Source: Leptobacterium flavescens
GTDB taxonomy: Bacteria > Bacteroidota > Bacteroidia > Flavobacteriales > Flavobacteriaceae
Reading direction: 5' to 3'
DNA length: 64,000 bases
NCBI RefSeq assembly: GCF_010671605.1
Contig: NZ_JAABOO010000004.1
Span: 310,001-374,000, forward strand
The notes below the pieces were generated by a model. That model searched no databases. It worked only from the letters and a program-made list of their open reading frames with translations, and was not told the DNA's origin. The stretch's first letter is position 1. Each line of letters begins with the position of its first letter. Made by a program: the position numbers and the translations under genes. Below are positions 25,594-35,745 of this stretch, in pieces.

Positions 25594-28392
25594 TTGTGGT
25601 ATAGGATAAGCTTCATAGTATTTTTTATGGGTTTTCTGGGAATTTCCCAGGAGCTGCCCCCTATTTTGAAGTATCCTCCCGCCGTTTATAACGGAGCTAA
25701 CCAGAACTGGATGTTAAGCCAGGACGGGGCCAATTTTATCTATGCCGCAAATAATGAGGGTTTACTGGAGTTTAACGGAGCGGAATGGATCGTATATCCT
25801 TCTCCCAATGAAACCATAATCAGAACGGTCAGGGTAATAGAAGATCGGATCTATACCGGTTGCTATATGGAGTTCGGCTTCTGGAAGCGCAATCCCCGGG
25901 GAGTACTTGAATATTTTTCACTGACCGATAAGATCAGGGACAAACTAATAGAAGATGAGCACTTCTGGAACATTATAGAGTACGACAAATGGGTGCTGTT
26001 CCAGTCCTTAAACCAGATATACATATACAATTCCGAAGACGATAGTTTTAGGGTGATCTCTCCCGAAAACGGAGTCCTGAAGATATTTAAAGTTGGGAAC
26101 GCCATTTACTTTCAGACTTCCGGGGAAGGACTGTACGAAATAGAGAATGGTGTTCCGGAGTTAATGGCCAATACCCCCGAATTTAACGATATAAGAATAG
26201 TAAATATTTTTCCTTCGGAGGAAGGTCTGATCATCAGCACCCAGAACAGCGGTTTTTACCATTACATTAATAATACATTGACCAAGTGGGAAACCCCCGT
26301 AGATGATATGCTGAAACCCATTAGTGTTTACAGCAGCATTCAGCTCAGGAATAAGGATCTCGTGCTGGGAACTATTTCCAACGGGGTAGTGATCCTCTCC
26401 CCCCAGGGAGAATTGAAGTTTCATATAGAACAGACAGACGGAATAAGCAATAATACCGTATTATCTGTTTTTGAGGACAATCATTCCAATATCTGGCTGG
26501 GCCTGGATAACGGGATCAACTGCATTAATATGAATTCCATGATCAGGACCTTCAGTGATGACAGAGGTGTTCTGGGAACGGTGTATAGCTCTGTTGTGTA
26601 TGACGGCAAGCTTTATATGGGAACCAATCAGGGCTTGTTTTTTAAGAAATTTAATTCTTCCGAGCCTTTCCGGTTGGTAGAAGGGATCAATCAGCAGGTA
26701 TGGTCCTTATTTGTGTATGACGACCGGCTGTTTTGTGGTCATAATTTAGGGACTTTTGTCATACAGGATGACCGTTTGGAACAGATCTCCTTTGTTCCCG
26801 GAACCTGGAAGTTTGAAACAGTCCCCGGGAGGACCGATGTTTTACTGCAGGGGAATTTTGTGGGCTTGAGTGTACTGATAAAGGAAGGAGGGCGATGGAA
26901 GTTCGGGAACCAGATCGAAGGATTTGACTATTCTGCGAGGTTTTTTGAGTTAAGCCGCGATCTCGATCTGTTTATCAGTCATGAGTACAAGGGCGTTTTT
27001 AAAATGAAACTGGACCCTTCTCTCTCCTCGGTTTCAGACCTGGAAAAGATCGAGAATCTGCCAAAAGCCAAGAATGCAGGCCTGGTTACCTATAAAGATG
27101 ATATTCTGTATGCTTATAAAGAAGGGATCTTCAGAATGGATAAGGAGAAAGGAACCTTTGTCAGGGATTCTCTTTTAAGTTCGCTCTATGATGAAACCAA
27201 TTATGTTTCCGGAAAGCTTACGGCCGATGATCAGAACCGGTTGTGGATCTTTACAGGAGATAATATCAACTATATCAGTTCGGGAAAACTAACAGATAAC
27301 AGGATCATTCATCAGATCCCCATAGCACAAAAACTGAGAAAATCTCTTTTGGGATATGAAAATATTGCTGCCCTGGGAGACGATCACTACCTGGTGGGAG
27401 CATCCGATGGCTATTTTACGATCGATCTTAAAGGCCCGGATTTCGATTCCTATAGTGTTTATATCAATTCTGTCAGGAACCATAGAACGGATGGCGGACA
27501 TTTGAGGAATGCCCTGAATACAGACGGGAATTATAAGTTTAATGAAGCAAACCTGGATATTTCCTATTCCGTACCGGTCTTCAATAAATATTTAACCCCG
27601 ATCTATCAGCATAAACTGGAAGGAATAAATGAAGAATGGAGCGACTGGACCTCAGATCCTTCTGCAAAATTTGAAAACCTGCCTTATGGTGAGTATACTT
27701 TCTATGTCAGGGCAAAAGTGGGGAATTCCTTTTCCAGGAATGTAGCATCCTATACTTTTAAGGTAAACAGGCCCTGGTATTTCTCCAATACGGCAATTGT
27801 ATTGTATATCCTTGGCTTTTTATTGCTGGGGTTTTCTATGCATACACTTTACAGGAGATATTATAAGAAACAACAAAGAAAACTCATCCTGGAAAATGAA
27901 AAGCAGTTGGCTATTCAGCAGCTGGAAGCCGACCAGGAGATCATGAAGCTTAAAAACGAGCAATTAAAGCAGGATGTTGAGAGTAAAAGCAGGGAGCTTG
28001 CCAGCTCTACCATGAACCTCATCAAAAAGAATGAATTCCTCACTCAGATCAAAGATCAGCTGAAAAAGGAGGAAGATCCGTCCAGAGCCATAAAAAGCGT
28101 GGTCTCAACAATCGACAGGAATATCAGTGAGGAAGATAACTGGAACTTTTTTAAGGAAGCCTTTAATAATGCGGATAAGAACTTCCTGAAGAAGGTTAAA
28201 AAGCTTCACTCTTCCCTGACACCCAACGATCTGAGATTGTGTGCTTACTTAAGGCTAAACTTGTCTTCCAAGGAAATAGCTCCTTTGCTTAATATTTCGG
28301 TCAGAAGTGTGGAAATAAAAAGATACCGCCTGAGGAAAAAAATGGGCCTTCCTCACGAAAAAGGACTTGTTGAGTATATTCTGGAAATATAG
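25594..28392 (+). CDS. Membrane-anchored propeller/Y_Y_Y sensor with LuxR-type HTH
   Basis: A 932-residue one-protein sensor-regulator. Residues 1-19 are a signal peptide or anchor. About 20-640 is a periplasmic beta-propeller with two-component regulator propeller repeats (HSNIWLGLDNGINCIN). About 645-735 is the Y_Y_Y domain (EYTFYVRAKVGN). A membrane helix lies at about 738-758 and a coiled coil at about 765-815. The C-terminus is an HTH (LNLSSKEIAPLLNISVRSVEIKRYRLRKKMGL, about 890-921). There is no kinase or receiver, so sensing and DNA binding sit in one chain. The start is a TTG; the frame is closed by TAA at 25585. It likely switches on the SusCD operon downstream. Confidence 0.85.
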   Translation: MWYRISFIVFFMGFLGISQELPPILKYPPAVYNGANQNWMLSQDGANFIYAANNEGLLEFNGAEWIVYPSPNETIIRTVRVIEDRIYTGCYMEFGFWKRNPRGVLEYFSLTDKIRDKLIEDEHFWNIIEYDKWVLFQSLNQIYIYNSEDDSFRVISPENGVLKIFKVGNAIYFQTSGEGLYEIENGVPELMANTPEFNDIRIVNIFPSEEGLIISTQNSGFYHYINNTLTKWETPVDDMLKPISVYSSIQLRNKDLVLGTISNGVVILSPQGELKFHIEQTDGISNNTVLSVFEDNHSNIWLGLDNGINCINMNSMIRTFSDDRGVLGTVYSSVVYDGKLYMGTNQGLFFKKFNSSEPFRLVEGINQQVWSLFVYDDRLFCGHNLGTFVIQDDRLEQISFVPGTWKFETVPGRTDVLLQGNFVGLSVLIKEGGRWKFGNQIEGFDYSARFFELSRDLDLFISHEYKGVFKMKLDPSLSSVSDLEKIENLPKAKNAGLVTYKDDILYAYKEGIFRMDKEKGTFVRDSLLSSLYDETNYVSGKLTADDQNRLWIFTGDNINYISSGKLTDNRIIHQIPIAQKLRKSLLGYENIAALGDDHYLVGASDGYFTIDLKGPDFDSYSVYINSVRNHRTDGGHLRNALNTDGNYKFNEANLDISYSVPVFNKYLTPIYQHKLEGINEEWSDWTSDPSAKFENLPYGEYTFYVRAKVGNSFSRNVASYTFKVNRPWYFSNTAIVLYILGFLLLGFSMHTLYRRYYKKQQRKLILENEKQLAIQQLEADQEIMKLKNEQLKQDVESKSRELASSTMNLIKKNEFLTQIKDQLKKEEDPSRAIKSVVSTIDRNISEEDNWNFFKEAFNNADKNFLKKVKKLHSSLTPNDLRLCAYLRLNLSSKEIAPLLNISVRSVEIKRYRLRKKMGLPHEKGLVEYILEI

Positions 28393-28644
28393 CAAACTAC
28401 ATCAAGAGGCGTTTTCACCTTAACATTGCCTCAACATTTATCGTATTTTCTTCTTCTTAAGCATCTTAGAGAAAAATTTTTCCATTTTCCGAAATCGCTG
28501 ATAAATCCGCATAAAACCTGAGATTTTGTTGAGAAATATTCATGTTTTTAATATTTTTTGTGTGATGTATATTTTTTATAGAGGTCGGTTTTGAGTTTTT
28601 AAAAACGCATAAGGCTAATTTTAGAATGTTCTAAACAAACTAAT
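28393..28644 (+). promoter_or_regulatory. Regulatory gap before susC
   Basis: This 252-base AT-rich gap separates the regulator from the susC-like operon. It is the natural place for the operon promoter and for binding of the HTH regulator. A near-match to the -7 element (TAATATTTTTTG, one base too long) lies about 85-95 bases before the ATG. I see no clear dyad operator and no terminator hairpin. Confidence 0.35.
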
Positions 28645-31644
28645 ATGAAGTCTTATTTATTTTCAGTCGTTTTTGCATTTTTAACAGTGACTGGGTTCGC
28701 TCAGGACCTTACGATAAAAGGTGTTGTAAATGAAGCGGGAAACAGGGCCCCTCTCCCGGGAGTAAATGTTATAGTTAAAAATTCAACTAACGGGACAACC
28801 ACAGATTTTGACGGAAACTTTACTTTGGCGAACATTCCTCCGGGATCGGTCATCGTATTTTCCTATTTGGGTTTTAAGACTCAGGAGATCACTGTTACCA
28901 ACGCAGACTTTATTACCGTTTTTCTCGAGGAGGATGCGGCAGCCCTGGATGAGGTAGTGGTAATAGGTTACGGAACCCAGACTAAAAAAGAAGTTACCGG
29001 TGCTGTTTCGGTAGTAGGATCGGAAACCATAGAAAGGCTGAACCCCGTACGGGTAGAACAGGCATTACAGGGGCAAGTGGCCGGGGTGAATATTACCTCT
29101 CAGTCAGGCTCTCCGGGAAGTGCCTCGACTATAAGTATCAGGGGGATCACGACCAACGGGGATAACAGGCCTCTAATTCTGGTAGACGGGAACGTGATTG
29201 AAGACCTGAGTGTGATCAATCCCACAGATATAGAAAGTATTAATGTATTGAAGGATGCCACCGCCGGTATTTACGGAGTAAGAGCAGCTAACGGAGTTAT
29301 ACTTATAACCACCAAGTCCGGAAAAAGAAATACGGAGCTCAGATTTGAACTGGACACTTATACCGGTTTCCAGGAAACCACACGTAAGATCCCGGTGCTT
29401 AATGCCACCGAATACGCCTTACTGGTTAACGAAGCTTTTGCAGCCGGAGGTGAAACGCCGCCTTTTACAGATATAGCATCTTTGGGTACGGGAACAGACT
29501 GGCAGGATGTGATCTTTCAGGATGCACCTATAACCAATGTAAACTTTAATGCAACCGGCGGGGGAGAACGATCTACCTATTCTGCCGGAGTATCTTACCT
29601 CACCCAGGACGGTATTGTAGGCGGAGACGCTGCCAACTTTAACAGGCTCACCGGAAAGATAAATTACAATCTCGATTTCCTTAAAAATTTCAAGCTGTCC
29701 ACCTCTGCTATTTATACGCAAACCAATAGGAATAACCTTCTGGAAAATACCCTGGGGTCTGTATTGTTTAATGCACTCAATATGGCACCTACTCTAAGCG
29801 TACGTGATGCCAATGGCAATTTTACCCTGGCGGAAGGCCTGGGGAATGAGGTGATCAACCCGGTGGCCCAGATCGCCAGTACTTTTAATAATACACAGGT
29901 AGACAGAATTAGCGGAACTATCGGTCTGAACTATAAATTCCTGGAAAAGTGGACTGCAGAATCCAGGTTTCAGTTTAACTATTCCGAAGTGGCAGGAGAT
30001 GTTTTTTCTCCACAGGCCTTTTTTGGTTCCGGGAAAGTATTCAACGTAGAAAGAAGCAGTGTAACCGAATTCAAAAACCTGTTCCGCGATTTTACCTGGG
30101 ATAGTTTTGTTACCTATACCGATACATTTAAAGAAGATCACAATGTTAAGGTACTGCTGGGGATGTCGGTGTTTAAAACTACGGGGGCGTTTTCAAGCTT
30201 TACCGGTTTTGACGTAGGCCCGAATTCGGGTATCGATAATGCTTCCGATGTGGTAAACAATTTTATAAACGGAGGTAACACTTTCGATTCCAGATTGCTG
30301 TCTTATTTTACAAGATTGCAGTACGATTATAAAGGAAAATATTTATTCTCTGCTGTGATCAGAAGAGACGGTTCTACAAAATTCGGCCCTGCAAACAGAT
30401 TTGGATATTTCCCTTCGGCTTCCCTGGGATGGATCATGTCTGATGAATCTTTCCTGGAGAATGTAGATTGGCTCAATTTCCTGAAGTTAAGGGCCAGTTA
30501 CGGTATTATCGGTAATGACCGTATTCCGGATTTCAGGTTTGTATCCCTCCTCAACGGAGAAGGAGTGTATGTGATAGATGACGAACTCGTTTTCGGAACT
30601 GCTATAGGGGCGCTCGCGAATCCCGAGATCAAATGGGAGAGGCAAAAGACCTTTGATATTGGTTTTGATGCCAAGATCGCTAATAACAAAGTAGATATTA
30701 CCGTAGATTATTTTAAGAAGAGAACAGAAGATCTCCTGGTAGTTTCGCAGGTATCGGGAATTTTGGGAGTAGCAGCTCCCGGTTCTTCACCTCCGGTCAT
30801 CAATGCGGGGATCGTGGAGAATAAAGGGGTGGAGTTCCAGATCGCGTACCGCGATGAACTTTCAGATAATTTTAATTTCAATATCAGCTATAATTTTACG
30901 ACGCTGGAGAATGAGGTCCTCTTCGTAAACAGTGATAACGGTTTTATTCCCGGAGGATCTTTCGGGGTAGGACAGGAACCCCCTGCCCGTATGGAAGTGG
31001 GGCAACCCATAGGTTATTTCTTCGGATTGAGAACCAACGGGATTTTCCAGAACCAGGCAGAAGTGGATGCACATGCTTCCCAGTTAAATGCTGCTCCCGG
31101 CGACCTTCGTTTTGTGGATATTAACGGGGACGGACAGATAAACTCTGACGACCGGACTTACATAGGAGATCCTATTCCCGATGTGACCATGGGATTGAAT
31201 ATCGGCTTTAACTACAAAAATTTCGATTTCAGCAGTTACGCATTCGCATCCATCGGAAATGATATAGTTCGCAATTACGAACGTAACCAGCCGCTAACAA
31301 ACAGGAGTGTTAATTTCTTAAACCGGTGGACAGGAGAAGGAAGTACGAATTCCTTCCCAAGGGTAACTACCGGAGCTAATTCAAATAGTTTATTCTCAGA
31401 CTTTTTTGTAGAAGACGGCTCGTATTTAAGGATTCAGAATATACAATTAGGGTATACGCTTAACAACCCTACCTGGATAAATACAATGAGAATTTACCTC
31501 TCTGTTAATAATGCCTTCACCTTTACAAAATACAGGGGGTACGATCCTTCGGCTTCTACGGGAGCACCAATCGGTGGAGGAATAGATCAGGGCTTTTACC
31601 CTGTTCCGAGAACATACTTACTAGGACTAAACATCAAATTTTAA
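28645..31644 (+). CDS. SusC-like TonB-dependent outer-membrane receptor
   Basis: A 999-residue outer-membrane importer of oligosaccharides, powered by TonB. The signal peptide is residues 1-20 (ending TGFAQ). About 22-105 is the carboxypeptidase-regulatory-like domain (PLPGVNVIVKNSTNGTTTDFDG). Next come the TonB-box region LDEVVVIGYGTQ and the plug (QVAGVNITSQSGSPG, ISIRGITTNGDNRPLILVDG). The rest is the 22-strand barrel ending in a typical terminal strand (YLLGLNIKF). The susD gene follows after 4 bases. With the surrounding GH16 and GH3 enzymes the cargo is most probably beta-1,3-glucan oligosaccharide. Confidence 0.93.
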   Translation: MKSYLFSVVFAFLTVTGFAQDLTIKGVVNEAGNRAPLPGVNVIVKNSTNGTTTDFDGNFTLANIPPGSVIVFSYLGFKTQEITVTNADFITVFLEEDAAALDEVVVIGYGTQTKKEVTGAVSVVGSETIERLNPVRVEQALQGQVAGVNITSQSGSPGSASTISIRGITTNGDNRPLILVDGNVIEDLSVINPTDIESINVLKDATAGIYGVRAANGVILITTKSGKRNTELRFELDTYTGFQETTRKIPVLNATEYALLVNEAFAAGGETPPFTDIASLGTGTDWQDVIFQDAPITNVNFNATGGGERSTYSAGVSYLTQDGIVGGDAANFNRLTGKINYNLDFLKNFKLSTSAIYTQTNRNNLLENTLGSVLFNALNMAPTLSVRDANGNFTLAEGLGNEVINPVAQIASTFNNTQVDRISGTIGLNYKFLEKWTAESRFQFNYSEVAGDVFSPQAFFGSGKVFNVERSSVTEFKNLFRDFTWDSFVTYTDTFKEDHNVKVLLGMSVFKTTGAFSSFTGFDVGPNSGIDNASDVVNNFINGGNTFDSRLLSYFTRLQYDYKGKYLFSAVIRRDGSTKFGPANRFGYFPSASLGWIMSDESFLENVDWLNFLKLRASYGIIGNDRIPDFRFVSLLNGEGVYVIDDELVFGTAIGALANPEIKWERQKTFDIGFDAKIANNKVDITVDYFKKRTEDLLVVSQVSGILGVAAPGSSPPVINAGIVENKGVEFQIAYRDELSDNFNFNISYNFTTLENEVLFVNSDNGFIPGGSFGVGQEPPARMEVGQPIGYFFGLRTNGIFQNQAEVDAHASQLNAAPGDLRFVDINGDGQINSDDRTYIGDPIPDVTMGLNIGFNYKNFDFSSYAFASIGNDIVRNYERNQPLTNRSVNFLNRWTGEGSTNSFPRVTTGANSNSLFSDFFVEDGSYLRIQNIQLGYTLNNPTWINTMRIYLSVNNAFTFTKYRGYDPSASTGAPIGGGIDQGFYPVPRTYLLGLNIKF

Positions 31645-31648
31645 ATAA

Positions 31649-33115
31649 ATGAAGATGAAGACACATAAAATAAAATCAATAGTATATGCTGTAGTACTCC
31701 TTCTGTTATGGGCATGCAGTGATGATTTTGTGGAGGTAGCTTCGGAAGATCAGAATTCTGAAGATTTCTTCAACTCGGAAGAAGATTACCAAAATGCCCT
31801 CATAGCAGCTTATGATCTTCTGCAATCTACCTATCTCAACGTAATGTTGGGAGAAATTGCATCCGACAATACCCTGGCAGGAGGAGAAAGTGCAACTGAT
31901 GTACCGGGAATTCAGGAAGTGGACGATATGATCCATACTCCGGTCAATCAACAGTTGAGAGATATATGGAACTGGATGTTCTCGGGAGTCAACAGGGCAA
32001 ATTATATCCTGGAGTTCCAGGATAAGACCGACTTTCAGGGAAGGAACAATGTTATCGGGCAAACCCGCTTTTTAAGAGCGTACTACTATTTCGAACTGGT
32101 AAAATGGTTCGGTGATGTACCGCTGGCCATAGATCAGCGAATCCAGTTCGGAGATCAGTTTTCCATAGACAGGACTCCGGCTTCCGAAGTTTACGCTTTG
32201 ATTGAAGCCGACCTGGAATTTGCAGTAGCTAATTTACCCGCCGTTCAGGCAGAAACAGGAAGGGTTACCAGGGGAGCCGCTCAGGCCTTACTGGGGAAAG
32301 TTCTCCTGTATCAGGATAGATTTACAGAAGCCGCTTCTGTTCTGGATGAGGTTATTGCTTCAGGGCAATACGACCTTGTACAAGATTACACCACCATCTT
32401 TGAGCAGGACGGAGAAAATAATATAGAATCAGTCTTCGAGATCCAATATACGGATCAGGAAGGCGCAGGATTTGGTTGTTTACAATGTAGTGAAGGAAAT
32501 GTGGCCGTTGGGTTCAATGGCATAAGGAATTACAATGGCCCCATTTTCGATTCAGGATTCAGCTTTAATGTTCCTACTCAGGAGGCTTTCGACGAATTTG
32601 AGGCCGGAGACCTGAGAAGGGATGTGGCTATCCTGGATATCGATGCTTTTGCAGCACAGAACGGAGCAACCTTTGTAGAAGGCTTTGAGCACACAGGCTA
32701 CTACAACAGAAAGTATATTCCCCGTCAAGGAGACCTGAATACGGGAGATGCCAATCTTACCAATCCGAATAATTACAGGGCTATCAGATTTGCCGATGTC
32801 CTCCTGATGGCTGCTGAAGCACATAACAGGGGAGGTTCGGGAGATGCAACTGCTCAGCAATACCTGAACAGGGTGAGGATGAGAGCCGGACTACCCGATG
32901 TAATGCTTACCGGATCAGCCCTGACAGATGCTATTTATCATGAAAGAAGGGTTGAACTTGTTGGAGAAGGACATCATTTCTTCGACCTGGTAAGAACCGG
33001 AAGAGCTGCCTCTGAAATAGAAGGCTTTACAACAGGAAAAAATGAATTATTCCCCATCCCGGCAATTGAAATACAATTGGCAGGGAACAGATGGGAACAA
33101 AACCCGGGATACTAA
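31649..33115 (+). CDS. SusD/RagB-type glycan-binding lipoprotein
   Basis: A 488-residue outer-membrane lipoprotein that caps SusC and captures glycan. The lipobox is LWAC with Cys23, followed directly by Ser-Asp-Asp, the Bacteroidota surface-export signal. TPR-like helices (FLRAYYYFELVKWFGDVPLAI, ARGAAQALLGKVLLYQDRF-type) and the C-terminal AIYHERRVELVGEGHHFFDLVRTGRA are SusD hallmarks. The protein ends FPIPAIEIQLAGNRWEQNPGY. The start may also be the second Met codon at 31655. Confidence 0.94.
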   Translation: MKMKTHKIKSIVYAVVLLLLWACSDDFVEVASEDQNSEDFFNSEEDYQNALIAAYDLLQSTYLNVMLGEIASDNTLAGGESATDVPGIQEVDDMIHTPVNQQLRDIWNWMFSGVNRANYILEFQDKTDFQGRNNVIGQTRFLRAYYYFELVKWFGDVPLAIDQRIQFGDQFSIDRTPASEVYALIEADLEFAVANLPAVQAETGRVTRGAAQALLGKVLLYQDRFTEAASVLDEVIASGQYDLVQDYTTIFEQDGENNIESVFEIQYTDQEGAGFGCLQCSEGNVAVGFNGIRNYNGPIFDSGFSFNVPTQEAFDEFEAGDLRRDVAILDIDAFAAQNGATFVEGFEHTGYYNRKYIPRQGDLNTGDANLTNPNNYRAIRFADVLLMAAEAHNRGGSGDATAQQYLNRVRMRAGLPDVMLTGSALTDAIYHERRVELVGEGHHFFDLVRTGRAASEIEGFTTGKNELFPIPAIEIQLAGNRWEQNPGY

Positions 33116-33213
33116 GCTAAACTTAAAAGGATTCGGTTGAGCCATAGCAGAAAACCAACACATAGGTTTAATGGCAAATTGAAGATGTATAAAAACAATA
33201 AAAAACTGAACAA

Positions 33214-35736
33214 ATGAAATATATCAAGTCACTATTTGTAATGTTCCTGTCAATAGCTGTCTTTAGCGGCTGTGAGGATGAAGAAGTATCATTCATTTTA
33301 CAGGATGTTTCTGCCCCGACCAACCTGACGGCTGTTTTTGATGTTACTCAGGACGATACCGGAATGGTATCGGTTACACCGTCGGCAGAAGGTGCTTCTT
33401 CCTTCGAAATATTTTTCGGGGATGTTGAAAACGAAGAGCCTACCGTAATCTCTCCCGGAGAAACAGCCACACATACCTATGAAGAAGGTAATTATACGGC
33501 TCGTATTATTGCCAGGGGATTAACGGGACTTACCAGTGAATTGGTGCAGAGTATTACTATTTCTTTCAGGGCACCTGAAAACCTGATGGTAGATATTACT
33601 CAAAACTCACAAAATCCTGCAGAGATAGAATTAATGGCTTCGGCAGATTTTGCAACTGTTTTTGAAGTATTCTTCGGCGATGTGGAAGATGAAGAACCCA
33701 CTAATGTAATGCCGGGAGAAACTGTAATGCATACCTATGCAGAACCGGGAGATTATACCCTCCGCGTTATTGCCAAAGGAGCAGGAGCCGCAACGGTAGA
33801 ATTCAGTCAGGTGATTACGGTGCCGGATGCAAATGATCCGGTTGCGCTGCCAATTACCTTCGATTCACCTACGGTTAATTATGCCCTTGGGGTATTTAAT
33901 GGAGCCAGCTTTGAAGTAATAGCTAATCCGGAGCTGTCCGGATCAAATCCTGATGCTTCCAATGTTGGGGCGATCACCAATTCGGGAGTTAATTTTGAAG
34001 GTGGAGCCTATAATCTGGGAACCCCGGTAGATTTCAGCGGAACCAATAAGACCATAAAAATGGATTTCTGGTCAGATGTGGCAGTACCGATATTGTTAAA
34101 GTTTGAAGGCGGAGTTAACGGAGAAAGACAAAATGAAGTAGTTGCCAATCATGGCGGAACCGGATGGGAAGAGATCAGTTTTGATTTTGCTACGGATGCA
34201 ACCAAGAGTTTTATAGACGGAAATCAGGGCGTAGGAGAACCTTTTGTTCCTACGGGACAATATGCAACCCTGGTGATCTTTGTAGATGGCCCCGGAACGA
34301 CCGCAGGTACTTTCTATATAGATAATGTTGAGCAGGAGGAAGCTGTTGTAGAGATGATCGCTTTACCACTGGATTTCTCGAATGATAATCAGGCTTTCGG
34401 AACCTTTAACGGAGCGAGTTTTGCCATTGCAGACGGACCGGTAGATAGTAATAACCGTGCGGGAATGATAACCAACTCGGGGAACCAGTTTGAAGGAATA
34501 GCACTCGATCTGACCGAAGCGGTAGATTTTAGTGTCAACAAAATGATAAAGCTGAGGTTTTATACCACAACTCCAAATAATGCGATCTTACTGAAATTTG
34601 AGAATGGTACGGCAGATCCGGTAGAGGTTGTTCAGACAGCAACCGCAACGGGCTGGCAGGAACTTACATTCGACTTTTCGAATGCCAATCTCAGTTTCCC
34701 GCTTAGCGGACCGATAGATGCCACAGGTGCTTATAATACCATTGTATTATTTGTGGACGGACCTGATTTTACCCCCGGAACTTATTTTATAGATGATGTT
34801 GAACAGGTACTTCCTGCGCCGGTATCCTTACCGCTTGATTTTTCCAATGATAATCAGACCTTCGGCACTTTTAACGGAGCGAATTTTGCCATTGCAGACG
34901 GGCCGGTAGATAGTAATAACCGTGCGGGAATGATCACGAATACAGGTAATCAGTTTGAAGGGATCGCCCTCGTGTTGGATGATGCGGTAGATTTTAGTAC
35001 CGATAAGTCAGTACGGGTCAGATTTTATACCACCACACCGAATAATGATGTTTTACTGAAATTCGAGAATGGTACGGCAGATCCGGTAGAGGTTGTTCAA
35101 ACCGCAACCGCTACAGGTTGGCAGGATCTTATTTTCGATTTTTCGGACGCCAATCTGAGTTTTCCACTTAGCGGACCCATAAATGCGACCGGTGCCTATA
35201 ATACCATTGTATTGTTTGTAGACGGACCCACGACTACTCCCGGAACTTACTTCATTGATGATATTGAGGTGCAACCTGCATCATTACCTCTGAACTTTTC
35301 AAATCCCGATCAGACTTTCGGAACCTTTAACGGTGCAAGTTTCTCCATAGCGGATGATCCTGTAGATGCAACGAACAGGGCCGGAATGATCACAAATTCA
35401 GGGAATCAGTTCGAAGGAATTGCACTGGACCTTGTGGATGCAGTAGATTTTAGTACGGACAAGATCATAAGATTAAGATTCTATACCACAACACCGAATA
35501 ACGCTGTCTTACTGAAGTTTGAAAACGGTACGGCAGATCCGGTAGAAGTAGTACAGACCGCAACCGCAACGGGCTGGCAGGAGCTTACATTCGATTTTTC
35601 GAATGCCAATCTCAGCTTCCCGCTTAGCGGACCTATAAATGCAACAGGTGCCTATAATACCATTGTGTTATTTGTGGACGGACCCGATTTCACACCGGGA
35701 ACTTATTTTATTGACGATATAGTTCAAACGAATTAA
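33214..35736 (+). CDS. Surface glycan-binding lipoprotein: two PKD-like plus four tandem repeat domains
   Basis: An 840-residue lipoprotein with lipobox FSGC (Cys20), followed by Glu-Asp-Glu-Glu, predicting surface exposure. Residues about 27-112 and 115-205 are two PKD-like domains (FEIFFGDVENEEP, FEVFFGDVEDEEP). Four copies of a beta-sandwich-like module then start at about 212, 384, 539 and 691. They share GTFNGASFAIADGPVD, LRFYTTTPNN, LLKFENGTADPVEVVQTATA and NTIVLFVDGP...GTYFIDD. Copies 2-4 are almost identical. No catalytic residues are evident; the modules resemble carbohydrate-binding domains. Position after SusD is that of a surface glycan-binding protein. The repeated modules would give multivalent glucan binding, which is inference. 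Confidence 0.85.
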   Translation: MKYIKSLFVMFLSIAVFSGCEDEEVSFILQDVSAPTNLTAVFDVTQDDTGMVSVTPSAEGASSFEIFFGDVENEEPTVISPGETATHTYEEGNYTARIIARGLTGLTSELVQSITISFRAPENLMVDITQNSQNPAEIELMASADFATVFEVFFGDVEDEEPTNVMPGETVMHTYAEPGDYTLRVIAKGAGAATVEFSQVITVPDANDPVALPITFDSPTVNYALGVFNGASFEVIANPELSGSNPDASNVGAITNSGVNFEGGAYNLGTPVDFSGTNKTIKMDFWSDVAVPILLKFEGGVNGERQNEVVANHGGTGWEEISFDFATDATKSFIDGNQGVGEPFVPTGQYATLVIFVDGPGTTAGTFYIDNVEQEEAVVEMIALPLDFSNDNQAFGTFNGASFAIADGPVDSNNRAGMITNSGNQFEGIALDLTEAVDFSVNKMIKLRFYTTTPNNAILLKFENGTADPVEVVQTATATGWQELTFDFSNANLSFPLSGPIDATGAYNTIVLFVDGPDFTPGTYFIDDVEQVLPAPVSLPLDFSNDNQTFGTFNGANFAIADGPVDSNNRAGMITNTGNQFEGIALVLDDAVDFSTDKSVRVRFYTTTPNNDVLLKFENGTADPVEVVQTATATGWQDLIFDFSDANLSFPLSGPINATGAYNTIVLFVDGPTTTPGTYFIDDIEVQPASLPLNFSNPDQTFGTFNGASFSIADDPVDATNRAGMITNSGNQFEGIALDLVDAVDFSTDKIIRLRFYTTTPNNAVLLKFENGTADPVEVVQTATATGWQELTFDFSNANLSFPLSGPINATGAYNTIVLFVDGPDFTPGTYFIDDIVQTN
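34363..35733 (+). repeat. Three near-identical coding repeats of about 455-465 bases
   Basis: Units start at 34363, 34828 and 35284, each beginning TTACC(A/G/T)CT(G/T). Long stretches match almost base for base, for example the segments coding for NGTADPVEVVQ and for LSFPLSGP. The diverged first module starts near 33847. The pattern indicates recent in-frame duplication within the glycan-binding protein gene. Confidence 0.85.
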
Positions 35737-35745
35737 AATAAACAG

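Noticed and set aside
34363-35733. Evenly repeated DNA that could be mistaken for a CRISPR or satellite array
   Set aside because: Units are about 460 bases, all in frame within one protein gene, and without spacer structure.
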